This document shows, one piece after another, positions 1 to 8,620 of a DNA stretch of 64,000 bases. Below the pieces are notes generated by a model that was not told the origin of the DNA, ran no database searches, and saw nothing but the letters and a program-made list of their open reading frames with translations. A program made the position numbers and the translations under genes. Numbering within the stretch: the stretch's first letter is position 1; each line of letters starts with the position of its first letter. Source of the DNA: Paraphysomonas bandaiensis (taxonomy: Eukaryota; Chrysophyceae); contig CBFFRP010000577.1 of NCBI GenBank assembly GCA_965644295.1, positions 1 through 64,000 of the forward strand, given 5' to 3'.

Positions 1-2153
1 ATTATTTATTATAATCCCTTCTCTGTGTGCTGCTCTCCAGTATTTGCTGGTAGACATCTTATACAACTGGGCAGCATGATAAGTAGAACCCGATCAAAGA
101 TCATCAATAGGATCTGTGTCTCCCTGGTCCTCTTGTTCTCGCACAAGCATTCGCACATCCCCTTTCTCGTTTCCTAGTTTCCTCTGGTACCAAGGAACAC
201 TCTCTTTCGGAGTCCTTTGTTGAGGCCAAGGCGAAGTCCTAGTAGGCATTTCCTTAATTCCAAACCTGGCATTCATAGCTCGAAGTGTCTCTTTAAGAAT
301 CTCCTTATCATGAGAAAATTTGCAACTCTTGTCCTTGCACCCACCCTCTACATTCATTTCCTTAAAGCATGGACTCTTCTTGTAAACTTCTGTAGCCATC
401 ACATCCTCATTCACACTCTTAAGGTCATCATCCTTTGCATCATTGTTACTTTCCTTAGTCTGTTTCTCATTCTCATCCGAATCATCTTCTTCCTCCATCA
501 TAGCCAATATTGCAGCATTCAATTGAGGCTTTGTTTGGAAATTAAACCTGCCCTTGAATTGTTGATACTTCTCAGAAAGCTCCCTTGTTACTCTTAGATG
601 TTCGAAAAACTCTTCAAAGAATGATTCCACTGAGTTGAAATTCTCTGTTCTCAATAATCTCTTACTGGTGTCTCTCATACAAGGTGGTATCAAACTCATC
701 CAGACTTCCAGTGACCCACCTCGTTTGGTGGTAGTTAGAGGTATACTCAAAGTCAAGTGATTTACTTTTGCTGCATCCACCAAGAAGTCATATCTCTGAA
801 TAAACTTAGTTTCGAGAATACATATATCTTCATCAGCTTTCCTGAAATCCTCCAGCCTCTCCATATTAACCTTGTATGCTTTGCAAGATTTGTACAATAT
901 TTTGTTGAATGCCATTACGTCCAAGGGTTTAAATAAACGTTTAACTGCCTCAATGATATGTGTGATCCTAGCATCAGTACACTCCAAGTATGTAGGGAAT
1001 TCTGTTGGATTCATGCGTCGCAGGGTATGACGAACCATGTCCCTTGCTCGATCTTTAAGCAAACTGTACACTGAAGGCACCGCTCTATTATAATTCCGTT
1101 TTTCATACTCAGCAATCTTCTCCATAAATGTCATGAAGCCGTCTAAAGTAATTTCCGTCAATTGGATCTTCAAGTATGAATTATCCTGTTGAGTCAATAC
1201 GACCTGACTAGTCCTGTCTTCGTCGGCCTGCCTTAGCGCTTCTTGAATAGTCTGTCTCCTAACATTCCTCCTCCTAGGCTGCTCTTCCTCTCTCAATACC
1301 TGTGTTGCGTTGAGTACGGCCTGTTGGACTGCGTCCTCGATTCTGGTCTGAAGTAGATCTGGGTCTATATATTGCTGTTCATGTACTGGTCCTTCAGCTT
1401 GTTCTTCTTGCTGTTGAACCTCTTCAATTTGATTCGTTGCCTCTTCATCAATCTGGGATATACCCCCTCCAAAATCTACTTCCGAATTAGCTGGAGTGGC
1501 TTGTCTTGAGGAACGTCGAGACTCCAGCTGCTGCATCCTTTGTTCGAACATTTCGAAATGAAGATCAATAGACTCAAAGCGTTTGTTCAGCTGCTCTTGC
1601 TGTTCAGCATACTGCTGCTGTTGTTGAGCAAACTGTTCATTCTGTTCAGCAAACCGCTGCTGAAGGAACTCCATAATGTTCGGAATCTCTTCTTCCGAAC
1701 TCATAGTCGACAACAATATAAATAAACAATGTTTCTTTCTATCCGACTAAAGTATTAATACTGTAATCTTTCTGATGAGAAAGACCGTGTTTACAACGTT
1801 TTATATGAATTTAAAGTGCTTCCCAAACCGAGAATACACTGTCCAGAACACCAAACCGGTGAAACTGCCTCCTAACACAAGCAAACCGCGAGTATAGAAT
1901 GAATTAAATTACGTTAAAACGTGTAAAGAAAGAAAGTGAAATCATACAACACTCTATCTTGCTGTGAATCATCTACAGTTTACAGTATCATACTTGTACA
2001 TATACGGGACTTATATCCCTTCAAGAATACAGTAACCGCAATGTATACTAAATAAACTGAAAATGAAAGTACAACAGCATGCTACCTAGAGTACCGCAGT
2101 ATAACACCGTATAACTCCACGTATAACAGTAACTGCAGGTATGCGTGACAACA
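1..2153 (-). mobile_element. LTR retrotransposon, 5' part (LTR, leader and gag)
   Basis: The gag-like gene at 94-1716 is preceded on its 5' side (1717 to about 2153) by roughly 430 bp of AT-rich sequence with TATA-like stretches and no coding potential. On the minus strand this segment begins TGTTGTCACGC at about 2153, compatible with the 5' TG of an LTR. The capsid-gene reading frame coming from 2368 loses its family character at that point. I infer that the element is inserted in the virus-derived gene. The rest of the element (pol and 3' LTR) lies beyond the left edge, so neither the second LTR nor a target-site duplication can be checked here. Confidence 0.55.
94..1716 (-). CDS. Gag-like polyprotein of an LTR retrotransposon
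   Basis: The frame encodes 540 aa. The first 80 residues are Gln/Glu-rich and probably coiled-coil (repeats of AEQQEQ and QQQQ). The middle (about 180-400) is an alpha-helical, charged region of the type seen in retroelement Gag capsid domains. Around residue 460 is a CCCH-type finger (C-x9-C-x4-C-x3-H, ending CKFSH), then a basic tail. No protease, reverse transcriptase or integrase motifs occur before the stop, so pol would have to lie further left. I recognise the general Gag layout but not a named lineage. A cellular CCCH zinc-finger protein is the main alternative. The position beside an interrupted viral gene favours a retroelement. Confidence 0.6.
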   Translation of the reverse strand: MLSTMSSEEEIPNIMEFLQQRFAEQNEQFAQQQQQYAEQQEQLNKRFESIDLHFEMFEQRMQQLESRRSSRQATPANSEVDFGGGISQIDEEATNQIEEVQQQEEQAEGPVHEQQYIDPDLLQTRIEDAVQQAVLNATQVLREEEQPRRRNVRRQTIQEALRQADEDRTSQVVLTQQDNSYLKIQLTEITLDGFMTFMEKIAEYEKRNYNRAVPSVYSLLKDRARDMVRHTLRRMNPTEFPTYLECTDARITHIIEAVKRLFKPLDVMAFNKILYKSCKAYKVNMERLEDFRKADEDICILETKFIQRYDFLVDAAKVNHLTLSIPLTTTKRGGSLEVWMSLIPPCMRDTSKRLLRTENFNSVESFFEEFFEHLRVTRELSEKYQQFKGRFNFQTKPQLNAAILAMMEEEDDSDENEKQTKESNNDAKDDDLKSVNEDVMATEVYKKSPCFKEMNVEGGCKDKSCKFSHDKEILKETLRAMNARFGIKEMPTRTSPWPQQRTPKESVPWYQRKLGNEKGDVRMLVREQEDQGDTDPIDDL

Positions 2154-2368
2154 GCTCCCGCTGAATTTTTAGCAATCAAGCTTAATTTTAAAAGTGAATC
2201 AGCACCAGACATTACGATATTACGACCGGTAGGAATATTAATAATTATTGTTTCTCCTGGTCCATAAGGACCTAAACCATTCTGAGGAGCTATATTATTC
2301 TGGTAATTACGTGCGTAACTTGAATTTATATTATTTGTGTATAATACGTTTTTTGGTAATCCTGACAT
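2048..2368 (-). pseudogene. Major capsid protein N-terminus, polinton-like virus (truncated)
   Basis: About 70 residues from the ATG at 2368 match what I know of the N-terminus of polinton-like virus and virophage double jelly-roll capsid proteins. They include a phrase near residue 38 reading GETIIINIPTGRNIVMSGAD, followed by a hydrophobic first beta-strand. After the phrase ending NSAGAVV (about position 2153) the frame reads through unrelated Cys/Tyr-rich sequence and stops. The normal protein is several hundred residues long, so this is only the beginning of the gene. The break coincides with the putative LTR edge. It lies just downstream of a basic protein gene and the penton gene, the usual capsid-cluster arrangement. 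Confidence 0.6.
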
Positions 2369-2416
2369 ATATACTATAAATAGATAAATATTTTTTATAG
2401 TATAATAAAATATAAT

Positions 2417-2857
2417 TTATATAAATGTGCTATCATCTTGTGTTAACTTAACTAAAGCCTTTCTTGTGTTGTGTTTTTCTAATTTATTACCTGCGTTATG
2501 TGCTTTTTTAAATGCTTTTTTGCTGTGTTTATCGGCTTTATTATGTAGCTTATGGAGCTTATGCACACCTTTATGACCTTCGTGTAATCCTGCTTCCAGT
2601 AATCGGGATGCTGATCCAACAACGGGCATTGTATTTAATCCTGCTTCATTAATAGCATGTATAGTTTTATCGCCAACACCTAATATTTTATCTGCTATGT
2701 TAATTGCATTTGCCGATTTATCAAGACCTTTATTTACTCCATGTTGGACCTTGTCTAATACGTCGTGTGTTTTTTGTCCTAGTTTATGTATTCTGTGATC
2801 GGCCTTGCGACCTAGTTTGCGAAATTTACGATTTAGCTTTTTGCCTAGTTTTGACAT
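2417..2857 (-). CDS. Small basic Lys/His-rich virion-type protein
   Basis: The frame encodes 146 aa. It is extremely basic: residues 1-45 are Lys/Arg/His-rich (it starts MSKLGKKLNRKFRKLGRK) and residues 90-135 carry repeated HKLHK/HNK units. A short amphipathic, Gly/Ala-containing centre lies around 50-88. It sits between the penton gene and the capsid gene of the virus-like block. By analogy with small basic core or membrane-active proteins in the capsid clusters of adenovirus-like and polinton-like viruses, it may condense DNA or act on membranes during entry. That role is inference; I do not recognise a named family. The ATG at 2857 directly follows a TATA-rich leader. Confidence 0.55.
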   Translation of the reverse strand: MSKLGKKLNRKFRKLGRKADHRIHKLGQKTHDVLDKVQHGVNKGLDKSANAINIADKILGVGDKTIHAINEAGLNTMPVVGSASRLLEAGLHEGHKGVHKLHKLHNKADKHSKKAFKKAHNAGNKLEKHNTRKALVKLTQDDSTFI

Positions 2858-2887
2858 GTATATATACTATATTGAGAGAAATATTTT

Positions 2888-3625
2888 TTATTCAATAGTT
2901 AATAATAAATTTAAAGACCAATGTAAACCGTTTAATTCTAATATATCTGCGTCTTGATCTAATAATTGGACATGTAGAGTATTTATATTATGTATATCAT
3001 GTACTAAGCTCTTAATATTATTAATATTTTTATAATTAATAATAGATCCTGCGTTAACATCAACAGGTACAGAAGTAATAATAGAAGCTTTATTAGGTGT
3101 GGCACTATTTATATTATTTAAAACAAAATTAGACGATGCTATTAAAACGTTTCTTACTGTAAATAGATTTATACCAATTGTTGATAATAATATTAATGAA
3201 TCTGAATAATAGGTTGTATTATCTTCAAATCCTAATAATTCAAAACAGGTTGAAGTATTTGAAAAAGAAAAATCATAAGTACTGTGGGTAAATAATAATT
3301 TATTAGTTGATGAGTTATAATTTATTGTAAATCCTGGCTCTAAATTGGACTGTAAATAACTTATTAATGTTCTAATATTATAATTGGCTTTTGTTATTGT
3401 AAGTGAATATGAGATACTATTTAATGTATAATTCAGTGTGTTATTGGTTGAATTAACATTATAAAAAGAGTACGGTATAGAGGCATCAATTACTGATATA
3501 TAGGCTTTATGGCGTCGTTTAACATCTATCTTTGGTAATATAAAAATACAATCAGTAGTTTTATTATTTAGGTATTGGTTTGCTGTCTTGCTGTTTAGTA
3601 CAATCTGTATTTTCTCCATTAACAT
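2888..3625 (-). CDS. Minor capsid (penton) protein, polinton-like virus
   Basis: The frame encodes 245 aa (start at 3625, or the internal Met at 3619 giving MEKIQIVLNSK). The pattern matches the single jelly-roll penton protein of polinton-like viruses and virophages: a start of the form 'VLNSKTANQYLNN', then ISVIDASIPYSFYNVNSTNN near residues 42-61, a FELLGF motif in the middle, a 'SIITSVPVDVNAGSIINY' segment near 180, and a C-terminal LNGLHWSLNLLL corresponding to the usual 'NGQHWSLTL' ending. It looks intact. The penton occupies capsid vertices. This gene is the strongest evidence that 2.0-5.5 kb is viral. Confidence 0.8.
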   Translation of the reverse strand: MLMEKIQIVLNSKTANQYLNNKTTDCIFILPKIDVKRRHKAYISVIDASIPYSFYNVNSTNNTLNYTLNSISYSLTITKANYNIRTLISYLQSNLEPGFTINYNSSTNKLLFTHSTYDFSFSNTSTCFELLGFEDNTTYYSDSLILLSTIGINLFTVRNVLIASSNFVLNNINSATPNKASIITSVPVDVNAGSIINYKNINNIKSLVHDIHNINTLHVQLLDQDADILELNGLHWSLNLLLTIE

Positions 3626-3809
3626 TATCAGATATATTTATATTTGCAAAATCATAGGTTAACATGTCTGTATCTATATTGTTATTTCTATTTAATTTTG
3701 GTATGTCTAATTTTATTACTCTGTCTAAGTCTATAACATTTTTCTTTGGAAATTCATAATAATTATAATCTATTTCCCATTCTAGGCTGTCCATATATAA
3801 GTATATCAC
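3564..3809 (-). CDS. Small acidic protein overlapping the penton gene start
   Basis: The frame encodes 81 aa (or 76 aa from the Met at 3794, MDSLEWEIDYNYYEFPKK). It is rich in Asp, Asn and Tyr. Its 3' end overlaps the first ~60 bp of the penton gene in another frame, an arrangement typical of compact viral genomes and not of the intron-containing host genes nearby. No family is recognised. Confidence 0.45.
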   Translation of the reverse strand: MIYLYMDSLEWEIDYNYYEFPKKNVIDLDRVIKLDIPKLNRNNNIDTDMLTYDFANINISDNVNGENTDCTKQQDSKPIPK

Positions 3810-3879
3810 ATAATATATTTATATATTTTACATCTAAGGGATAATTTTGCGAACTATTATCGCGTTTTTATCCCTTAAT

Positions 3880-4293
3880 TTATCTCATCAAATTATCAAT
3901 AACATTTAATGAGTATTTCCATTTTTTTGTTTTCATTTTCTTCTCATTTCCGTCGTTTTCCGCTACATAGTCAACAGCATTCCAGAGCTTTTTCCATAAA
4001 TAACCATCTTTAAAAATATTTTCGTTCTTTCTTTCTTTTAAACCATTTTCAATAATGTATTGCTCATATGTTTCAACTGTGTAAGGGCGATTTAATATAA
4101 CAGAACAAAAAGAACTTTTAAAACGTTTATATATTATATCCTGAACTTCATCAGCTGATTTACTTAATTTATGCTTTCGGCAGTCAGAAGAACTGCAATG
4201 ATTATATATATCGTTATCATCATCCACGCAGTCACCGTTTAATTCATTATCAACATTTTCACAACAACTAAAATATTTAATTCCGTATCCCAT
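3880..4293 (-). CDS. Viral-block hypothetical protein, Cys/His-containing, paralogue A
   Basis: The frame encodes 137 aa. It starts near IKYFSCCENVD and contains a DC.KHKL motif around residue 38, a (D/N)EV.DII.KRFK helix around 50-60, an II..GL(K/R)E segment, and a C-terminal W.Y(S)xNV(I/V)D block. The gene at 4685-5116 is clearly homologous along its whole length, so the two are a tandem duplication. Paired Cys residues and a Cys-His motif could bind a metal, but this is not shown. No known family is recognised. It is preceded by the shared TATA-like leader motif at 4294-4320. Confidence 0.6.
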   Translation of the reverse strand: MGYGIKYFSCCENVDNELNGDCVDDDNDIYNHCSSSDCRKHKLSKSADEVQDIIYKRFKSSFCSVILNRPYTVETYEQYIIENGLKERKNENIFKDGYLWKKLWNAVDYVAENDGNEKKMKTKKWKYSLNVIDNLMR

Positions 4294-4320
4294 TATAATA
4301 TATAACTATATATTTTATTT
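4294..4320 (-). promoter_or_regulatory. Shared TATA-rich late-promoter-like motif
   Basis: Read on the minus strand, the ATG of paralogue A is immediately preceded by ATATATAGTTATATATTATA. Nearly the same string precedes the ATGs at 4616 and 5116. Strict placement a few bases before three unrelated or duplicated genes suggests a virus-type core promoter with a very short leader. Confidence 0.5.
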
Positions 4321-4331
4321 ATTATAATATT

Positions 4332-4616
4332 TTATTTCCATCCTACAGAATCACTGCGATATTCACCGTGTAGAAAATCATATTTTCTTAATAATTCAGT
4401 CCTTTTATCTTCGTCTTTATTTTCATATATGATTAATTGCCGATCATTTAATAGCTCTACTTGTAACTCTTTCTTTTGTTTCTGAAGTTCTGATAATGTA
4501 ATTTTCATGTCTTCTATTTCTCTATCTAAATTCCTTATCTCTTCCTGAATTTTAGGCATATGTGTTTTTCTAATGCAGTATACTTCACCTTTTAACTTTA
4601 ATAAATACTCACTCAT
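4332..4616 (-). CDS. Small coiled-coil protein of the viral block
   Basis: The frame encodes 94 aa. Residues 20-60 form a strong heptad-patterned coiled coil (EEIRNLDREIEDMKITLSEL region, followed by QKQKKELQVEL). It lies between the two homologous genes at 3880 and 4685 with 38 and 68 bp gaps and has the same TATA-rich leader. Function is unknown. Confidence 0.5.
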   Translation of the reverse strand: MSEYLLKLKGEVYCIRKTHMPKIQEEIRNLDREIEDMKITLSELQKQKKELQVELLNDRQLIIYENKDEDKRTELLRKYDFLHGEYRSDSVGWK

Positions 4617-4643
4617 TATAATATATAACTATATATTTTTTTT
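4617..4643 (-). promoter_or_regulatory. Shared TATA-rich promoter-like motif, copy 2
   Basis: Same motif as at 4294-4320, directly abutting the ATG at 4616. The match to the third copy (5117-5142) extends another ~30 bp into acatatgtaa-type sequence, showing that the promoter was duplicated together with adjacent DNA. Confidence 0.5.
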
Positions 4644-4684
4644 AATTATTTTATATTTTTACATATGTAATAATTGAAATAAAT

Positions 4685-5116
4685 TTAAAAAATTATTTTA
4701 TCAACGACATTCATTGAATATGTCCACTTATCCGCTTCCATTTTCTCTTTATTGCCGTCATTTTCAATAATATAAACAACTGATTCCCAAAACTTATTTT
4801 TAAGATAAAATTCATCTTGAATATCATCGCCTTCATTTTCTCTTAAACCTGAATCAATAATAAATTTATCATGCCATTCGTAACATTCAGGTGAATTGTT
4901 ACATGGTACAAAACTAAGGAGACTACTATATATAGCATCCTTTTTAAACCGTTTGCTTATTATATCATTGACTTCATCAGCTGGCCTATTTAACTTGTGT
5001 TTTAGACAGTCAGAAGGATTTTTATGAACATATTTTTTATGTTTGTAATAGTACTTACCGTTACGCTCGGAATCAACATTTTCACAACAACTGAAATATT
5101 TTATTTCTTTTGACAT
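4685..5116 (-). CDS. Viral-block hypothetical protein, paralogue B
   Basis: The frame encodes 143 aa, homologous to 3880-4293. The shared N-terminus is IKYFSCCENVDSERNGK in this copy, with shared Cys-x-KHKL and RPADEVNDIISKRFK blocks and the C-terminal ENDGN/W.YSMNVVDK region. The central part differs, with an insertion containing CNNSPECYEWH. The conservation pattern (first 11 residues, Cys/His motif, C-terminal helix) suggests selection on structure. Function is unknown. Confidence 0.6.
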   Translation of the reverse strand: MSKEIKYFSCCENVDSERNGKYYYKHKKYVHKNPSDCLKHKLNRPADEVNDIISKRFKKDAIYSSLLSFVPCNNSPECYEWHDKFIIDSGLRENEGDDIQDEFYLKNKFWESVVYIIENDGNKEKMEADKWTYSMNVVDKIIF

Positions 5117-5142
5117 TATAATATAACTATATATTTTTTTTT
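5117..5142 (-). promoter_or_regulatory. Shared TATA-rich promoter-like motif, copy 3
   Basis: On the minus strand the sequence ATATATAGTTATATTATA runs into the ATG at 5116. The core is the same as at the two other genes of this block. Confidence 0.45.
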
Positions 5143-5144
5143 AA

Positions 5145-5348
5145 TTATTTTATATTTTTACATATGTAAAATAGGGAGTAAAATACGGCATGTCTATATA
5201 TAGTGTTAAACAGGTCTATTGTTCCGTCTATCTGTTGTAGTTGTTCGGTGTTTAAGTTTGGTTTCTGTCCGTCAATGTAATATATGTAGTGTTGTATTAT
5301 TGTATTTATAGTGTTTTGTGTATTTTGAGTGGACGTTTTTGTGGACAT
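5145..5348 (-). CDS. Small hypothetical protein of the viral block
   Basis: The frame encodes 67 aa starting MSTKTSTQNTQNTINTIIQH, Asn/Gln/Thr-rich with a hydrophobic C-terminus (HAVFYSLFYICKNIK). The last ~10 bp of the gene fall in the block duplicated near 4640-4675, so its end may have been reshaped by the duplication. It has the same strand, base composition and spacing as the other viral-block genes. No family is recognised. Confidence 0.4.
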   Translation of the reverse strand: MSTKTSTQNTQNTINTIIQHYIYYIDGQKPNLNTEQLQQIDGTIDLFNTIYRHAVFYSLFYICKNIK

Positions 5349-5407
5349 TTTTTGTTAAATTTTATATTCACAACATTTTTTTTGTGTTTTTTTTATATTT
5401 TTGTTAA

Positions 5408-5530
5408 AAATGTCCTTGAAAATGTCCATCAAAGTGTCCATATATAAGTATATACAGTTACAATATTGTAATAATATATATTTGTATTAAAATAATATGT
5501 CCTTGAAAGTGTCCTTCAAAGTGTCCATTA
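5408..5530. repeat. Short direct repeats built on a tgtcc(t/a)t(c/t)aaa word
   Basis: Two ~33 bp blocks (5408-5440 and 5494-5527) each contain three tandem variants of tgtccttgaaa / tgtccatcaaag, separated by an AT-rich spacer. They mark the right edge of the AT-rich viral block and could be part of a viral terminal region. No long terminal inverted repeat partner is visible in the window. Confidence 0.5.
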
Positions 5531-5559
5531 TTATTGTAAGTGATAAAGAGTAATACCAT

Positions 5560-6519
5560 AGGGGCAATGTTGGTGTATATTAATAGTTTTCATGGTCACG
5601 GTTAACACTGTACAGGGGGTGAAATCCCCCTCTCCTCTCTCTTTTTTTTATATTCCAGCTTCACTACTATGATTGATATACTATGATTGATATCATGACA
5701 TTAGTTTTCATAATACAGTTACCGCTTCTGTATTCTTCAATTAATAGTCATAGTTCAAATATCTTTGAAAACTCACTTCCTTTGTAACTATATTCACCCA
5801 TTGCACTAATGAGTTGATTTCACTTATTGCAACTATTAACTATTTCCTATTAACTATACATCTATACACTATATAATATCATACAGCAGATTTAAAGATG
5901 ATCAATAGGGTATACCTAGTTATCGTAAGTCCTACAGTGAGAGAATTTCCTGAAAGGAAATTCAAGACGTATGTGCCCCTTTCCGAAGTGTAGTGTAGGC
6001 TGGCTGGTACACCACTTCTAGCACCGAGATATAGAACTGATTCTACCACCCGCCTACCTGTGTACCAACGTAGCTGACCGCATAGATCACGCGCAGTATT
6101 AATTTATGCTTTTAGTTAGTGCTATATTGACGGATTGATATTATAGGAGATATAGTAAGTTTATGATGTTGTAGTATTGTGAGTTAGGAACCACGTCAGT
6201 CACCAACATCAACATTCTTTTCTACAAATCATATCTTTAACAGCCACTATATTTTCAGTTTCTTTGTATACTTGTAATAGCTACTCCTATACTGTAGTCA
6301 TGTATATTCTGTATTCATTGCTACATAGAATACAGGATAACTACTAGCGATTGGCTTTACCAAACTTCAAGTACGCACGTAGGAGTTGGTTGTAGTTCAA
6401 TACGCAGATTCTGTTGTCGCCCCACCCGTGTTCACTTTCGCTAAGATTACGCGGGATATCTCACAAATACGCATGAATTTATGCATGACTTTTACTCAGA
6501 TTCTATTAGGACCAAGCAA
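5560..6519. other. Non-coding stretch, no gene seen
   Basis: No reading frame of note. It contains a gggggtgaaatccccct palindromic stretch near 5617, a small perfect hairpin gaatttcc/ggaaattc near 5942-5962, and otherwise unremarkable AT-rich DNA. Base composition rises toward host-like values, so the virus-host junction probably lies around 5.5-5.7 kb. Confidence 0.5.
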
Positions 6520-6660
6520 TATGCGTTTGAGAGCCTGAACCAGCTCAGTAGCTACATGAATACTAGTCAAGCTAGATAAGCGTTTACCATAACATAACTA
6601 ATGCATACTCTAATATCCTACTATTTAACGCTACGAAAGTTGCTTGTGCCGCACGTAAGA
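6520..6660. repeat. Degenerate fragment of the 0.5 kb dispersed element
   Basis: The string containing 'cagtagctacatgaatactag' through 'atttaacgctacgaaagttgcttgtgc' matches, with many substitutions, the left half of the element at 9000-9503. It indicates an older insertion of the same family. Confidence 0.5.
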
Positions 6661-6879
6661 TTATAAGGTTTATAGGTGCAAGGTAGGATTATAGCCTAGG
6701 TAGCACAAACTTATTTGCAACAAGCAAGTGATAAAAACTAGAAAAATAGTACTGTTTATTCAGGACTGCTGCTGTAGTTTAGCGTTTTCGATTTATATTT
6801 TTAAGTTACTAATACAGTAGATAAATTCTACTTTTTGTAACGCTAACTAGGCAGAGTAAGTCATCAGACATACTCACGC

Positions 6880-7015
6880 CAGGGCTGCGTATCTGTATAC
6901 CAATAAACTGTTAATTAATTGATGCAGATCGTAGTCAATTATGATTGTAAAGTATTACTTGGTGTCTCATTGAGTTGCAATTAATTGAAAATTAATTAAT
7001 TGATACATAGTCCTG
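6880..7015. repeat. AT-rich repeat headed by cagggctgcgtatc
   Basis: The 14-mer cagggctgcgtatc followed by caattaatt-type palindromic DNA recurs at 37421-37550. CAGGG-type ends are typical of hAT transposons, and a hAT-like transposase remnant follows the second copy. This copy has no coding sequence and may be a MITE or a solo end. Confidence 0.4.
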
Positions 7016-7241
7016 ATACACACTGTGTGTTCGATAGAAATCGCTGATTTTTATAAGTTCCTATAGCACTAGATTTCAGAGGTCGACTTACGCAGAGTCC
7101 ATACTGAAGTAACAGGCGCGTTCTTGAGATGAAAGCGGCACAATACAAGAGATTTCGTACTCATGTACGACCACTACTTCAACACATACAAGACTACAGT
7201 TTCATTTGAGCAAAAGTTTAGATGTTGCATAGTCACACCTA

Positions 7242-7517
7242 CTAGAAACTTCGCCACTGTAGTCGGCGATTTCGAGATCTTTGGCTTTCTTCACTCTCAC
7301 CATCAGTTTCATACATTGGGTTGCTCTGGCAAATAAAGCCAAGCTTTTCATATGATGATAAGTGCAATAGCGGCATCCTTTAATCCAACCACAGTCCAGT
7401 GTCCCTGACATACTCCTCACTGCCAGAGCAACCCAATGTATGAAACAGATGATGAGAGTGATAGCGAAGAGAGTCAGAGATCTCGAGATCCCCGACTATG
7501 CGTGGCGAAGATTCTAG
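7242..7517. repeat. Long imperfect inverted repeat (foldback)
   Basis: Left arm 7242-7331 and right arm 7421-7517 are inverted copies: catacattgggttgctctgg occurs in the left arm and its complement in the right, and similarity continues outward to ctagaa.cttcgccac. The spacer is about 89 bp. Read outward in the coding sense, both arms give similar peptides (MKLMVRVKKAKDLEIADY and MKQMMRVIAKRVRDLEIPDY), so an inverted duplication of a coding fragment is likely. Confidence 0.65.
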
Positions 7518-7959
7518 CTGACAGTGTGACTCAGCAACACGAACAGTTGAAGTTTGCTTGAAGTCATCAGAAGAACACACAGATCGGATTGTTCTTTCCA
7601 AGAAAAATCTCATATCGCTGGGGGGTTTTATGGGTGATGTTTTTCTTCAGTGGTATTCTAATAAAAACAGGGGTTTCCAACAACCTTGTAAACTGAATTG
7701 CACAACCTAAACAAAAAAAACCATGGTTTTCCACTTAAATATGTCACAAAACTACACATTTTCAAGATAATAATCGGCAAATTGTCCACAGAATCCAGAG
7801 ACAGATGTCTGTTAGCTTCACATACAGGATACGATGCGATACTTTTACAGTAATAAGAGGAACACAGGCTGATATGATCATAACCTCACTGGGAATACAT
7901 GAGCTCATAGTTCTTTCATGCCACATGCTGCTGGTTGTTGATTTAGCTGGTGAAAGGTA

Positions 7960-8620
7960 TGGTTAAGTGGCAATCATACAGGAGAGTTGGTCTATTTCAA
8001 AGACAGAGATAGCAGAGTTGATTCTATGACCATAACACCAGAGGGCTCTCAGGTAATACGATCGGATGATATTGTAATATATTCAATTTAGTGGTTCGAA
8101 ACAGAGCATATGAGTATACTCATACTGCAGAGCTGATCATCAGAGACTCACATAAGAATAACTCCACTTGAGTGTCATTCTCCTCTCTGATTTGAAGGTA
8201 TATACTAATATGACTGTATCATTTGTAGATACTTTCTCATAGTGTCCTGTGCGTATTGATGTATATGAGGATAATGTGTTGGAGCATGTGAATCATTGTT
8301 GACGTGCAGTATACTCTGCGGAGCCGTGTGAATTGTCATATAACACCAGCGGAGTCTTAGGGCAACGTTCTTGAATTATGTTGTAAAAATATTTAATTTA
8401 GATTCTATGATACAGAGCATATGAAGAAAATGACGCTTCAGAGTTCGATAATGGTGACCGAGGCAAGAATAACTTCAATGGAGTATGTATATACTAATAT
8501 GCACGTAAGATATATTTCTCTCTCACTGTGCCCTATACGTATTGATGTAAATGAGGACGTTGTATTGAAGCATGTCAATCATTGTCACCTAGATATAGGC
8601 TGTTTTTTATCTTGATATTA
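7960..8620 (+). pseudogene. Tandemly duplicated exon remnants of an unknown gene
   Basis: Two copies of a ~200-300 bp unit lie in tandem (about 8089-8310 and 8400-8600). Both contain acagagcatatga and a gtatatactaatatg block that looks like an intron 5' part with a tactaat branch point. Both encode matching peptides, CPVRIDVYEDNVLEHVNHC and CPIRIDVNEDVVLKHVNHC. A preceding open stretch (about 7990-8056) gives VYFKDRDSRVDSMTITPEG and ends at a plausible donor, cag|gtaata. In-frame stops occur in copy 1, so I treat this as decayed. The parent family is not recognised. Confidence 0.4.
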
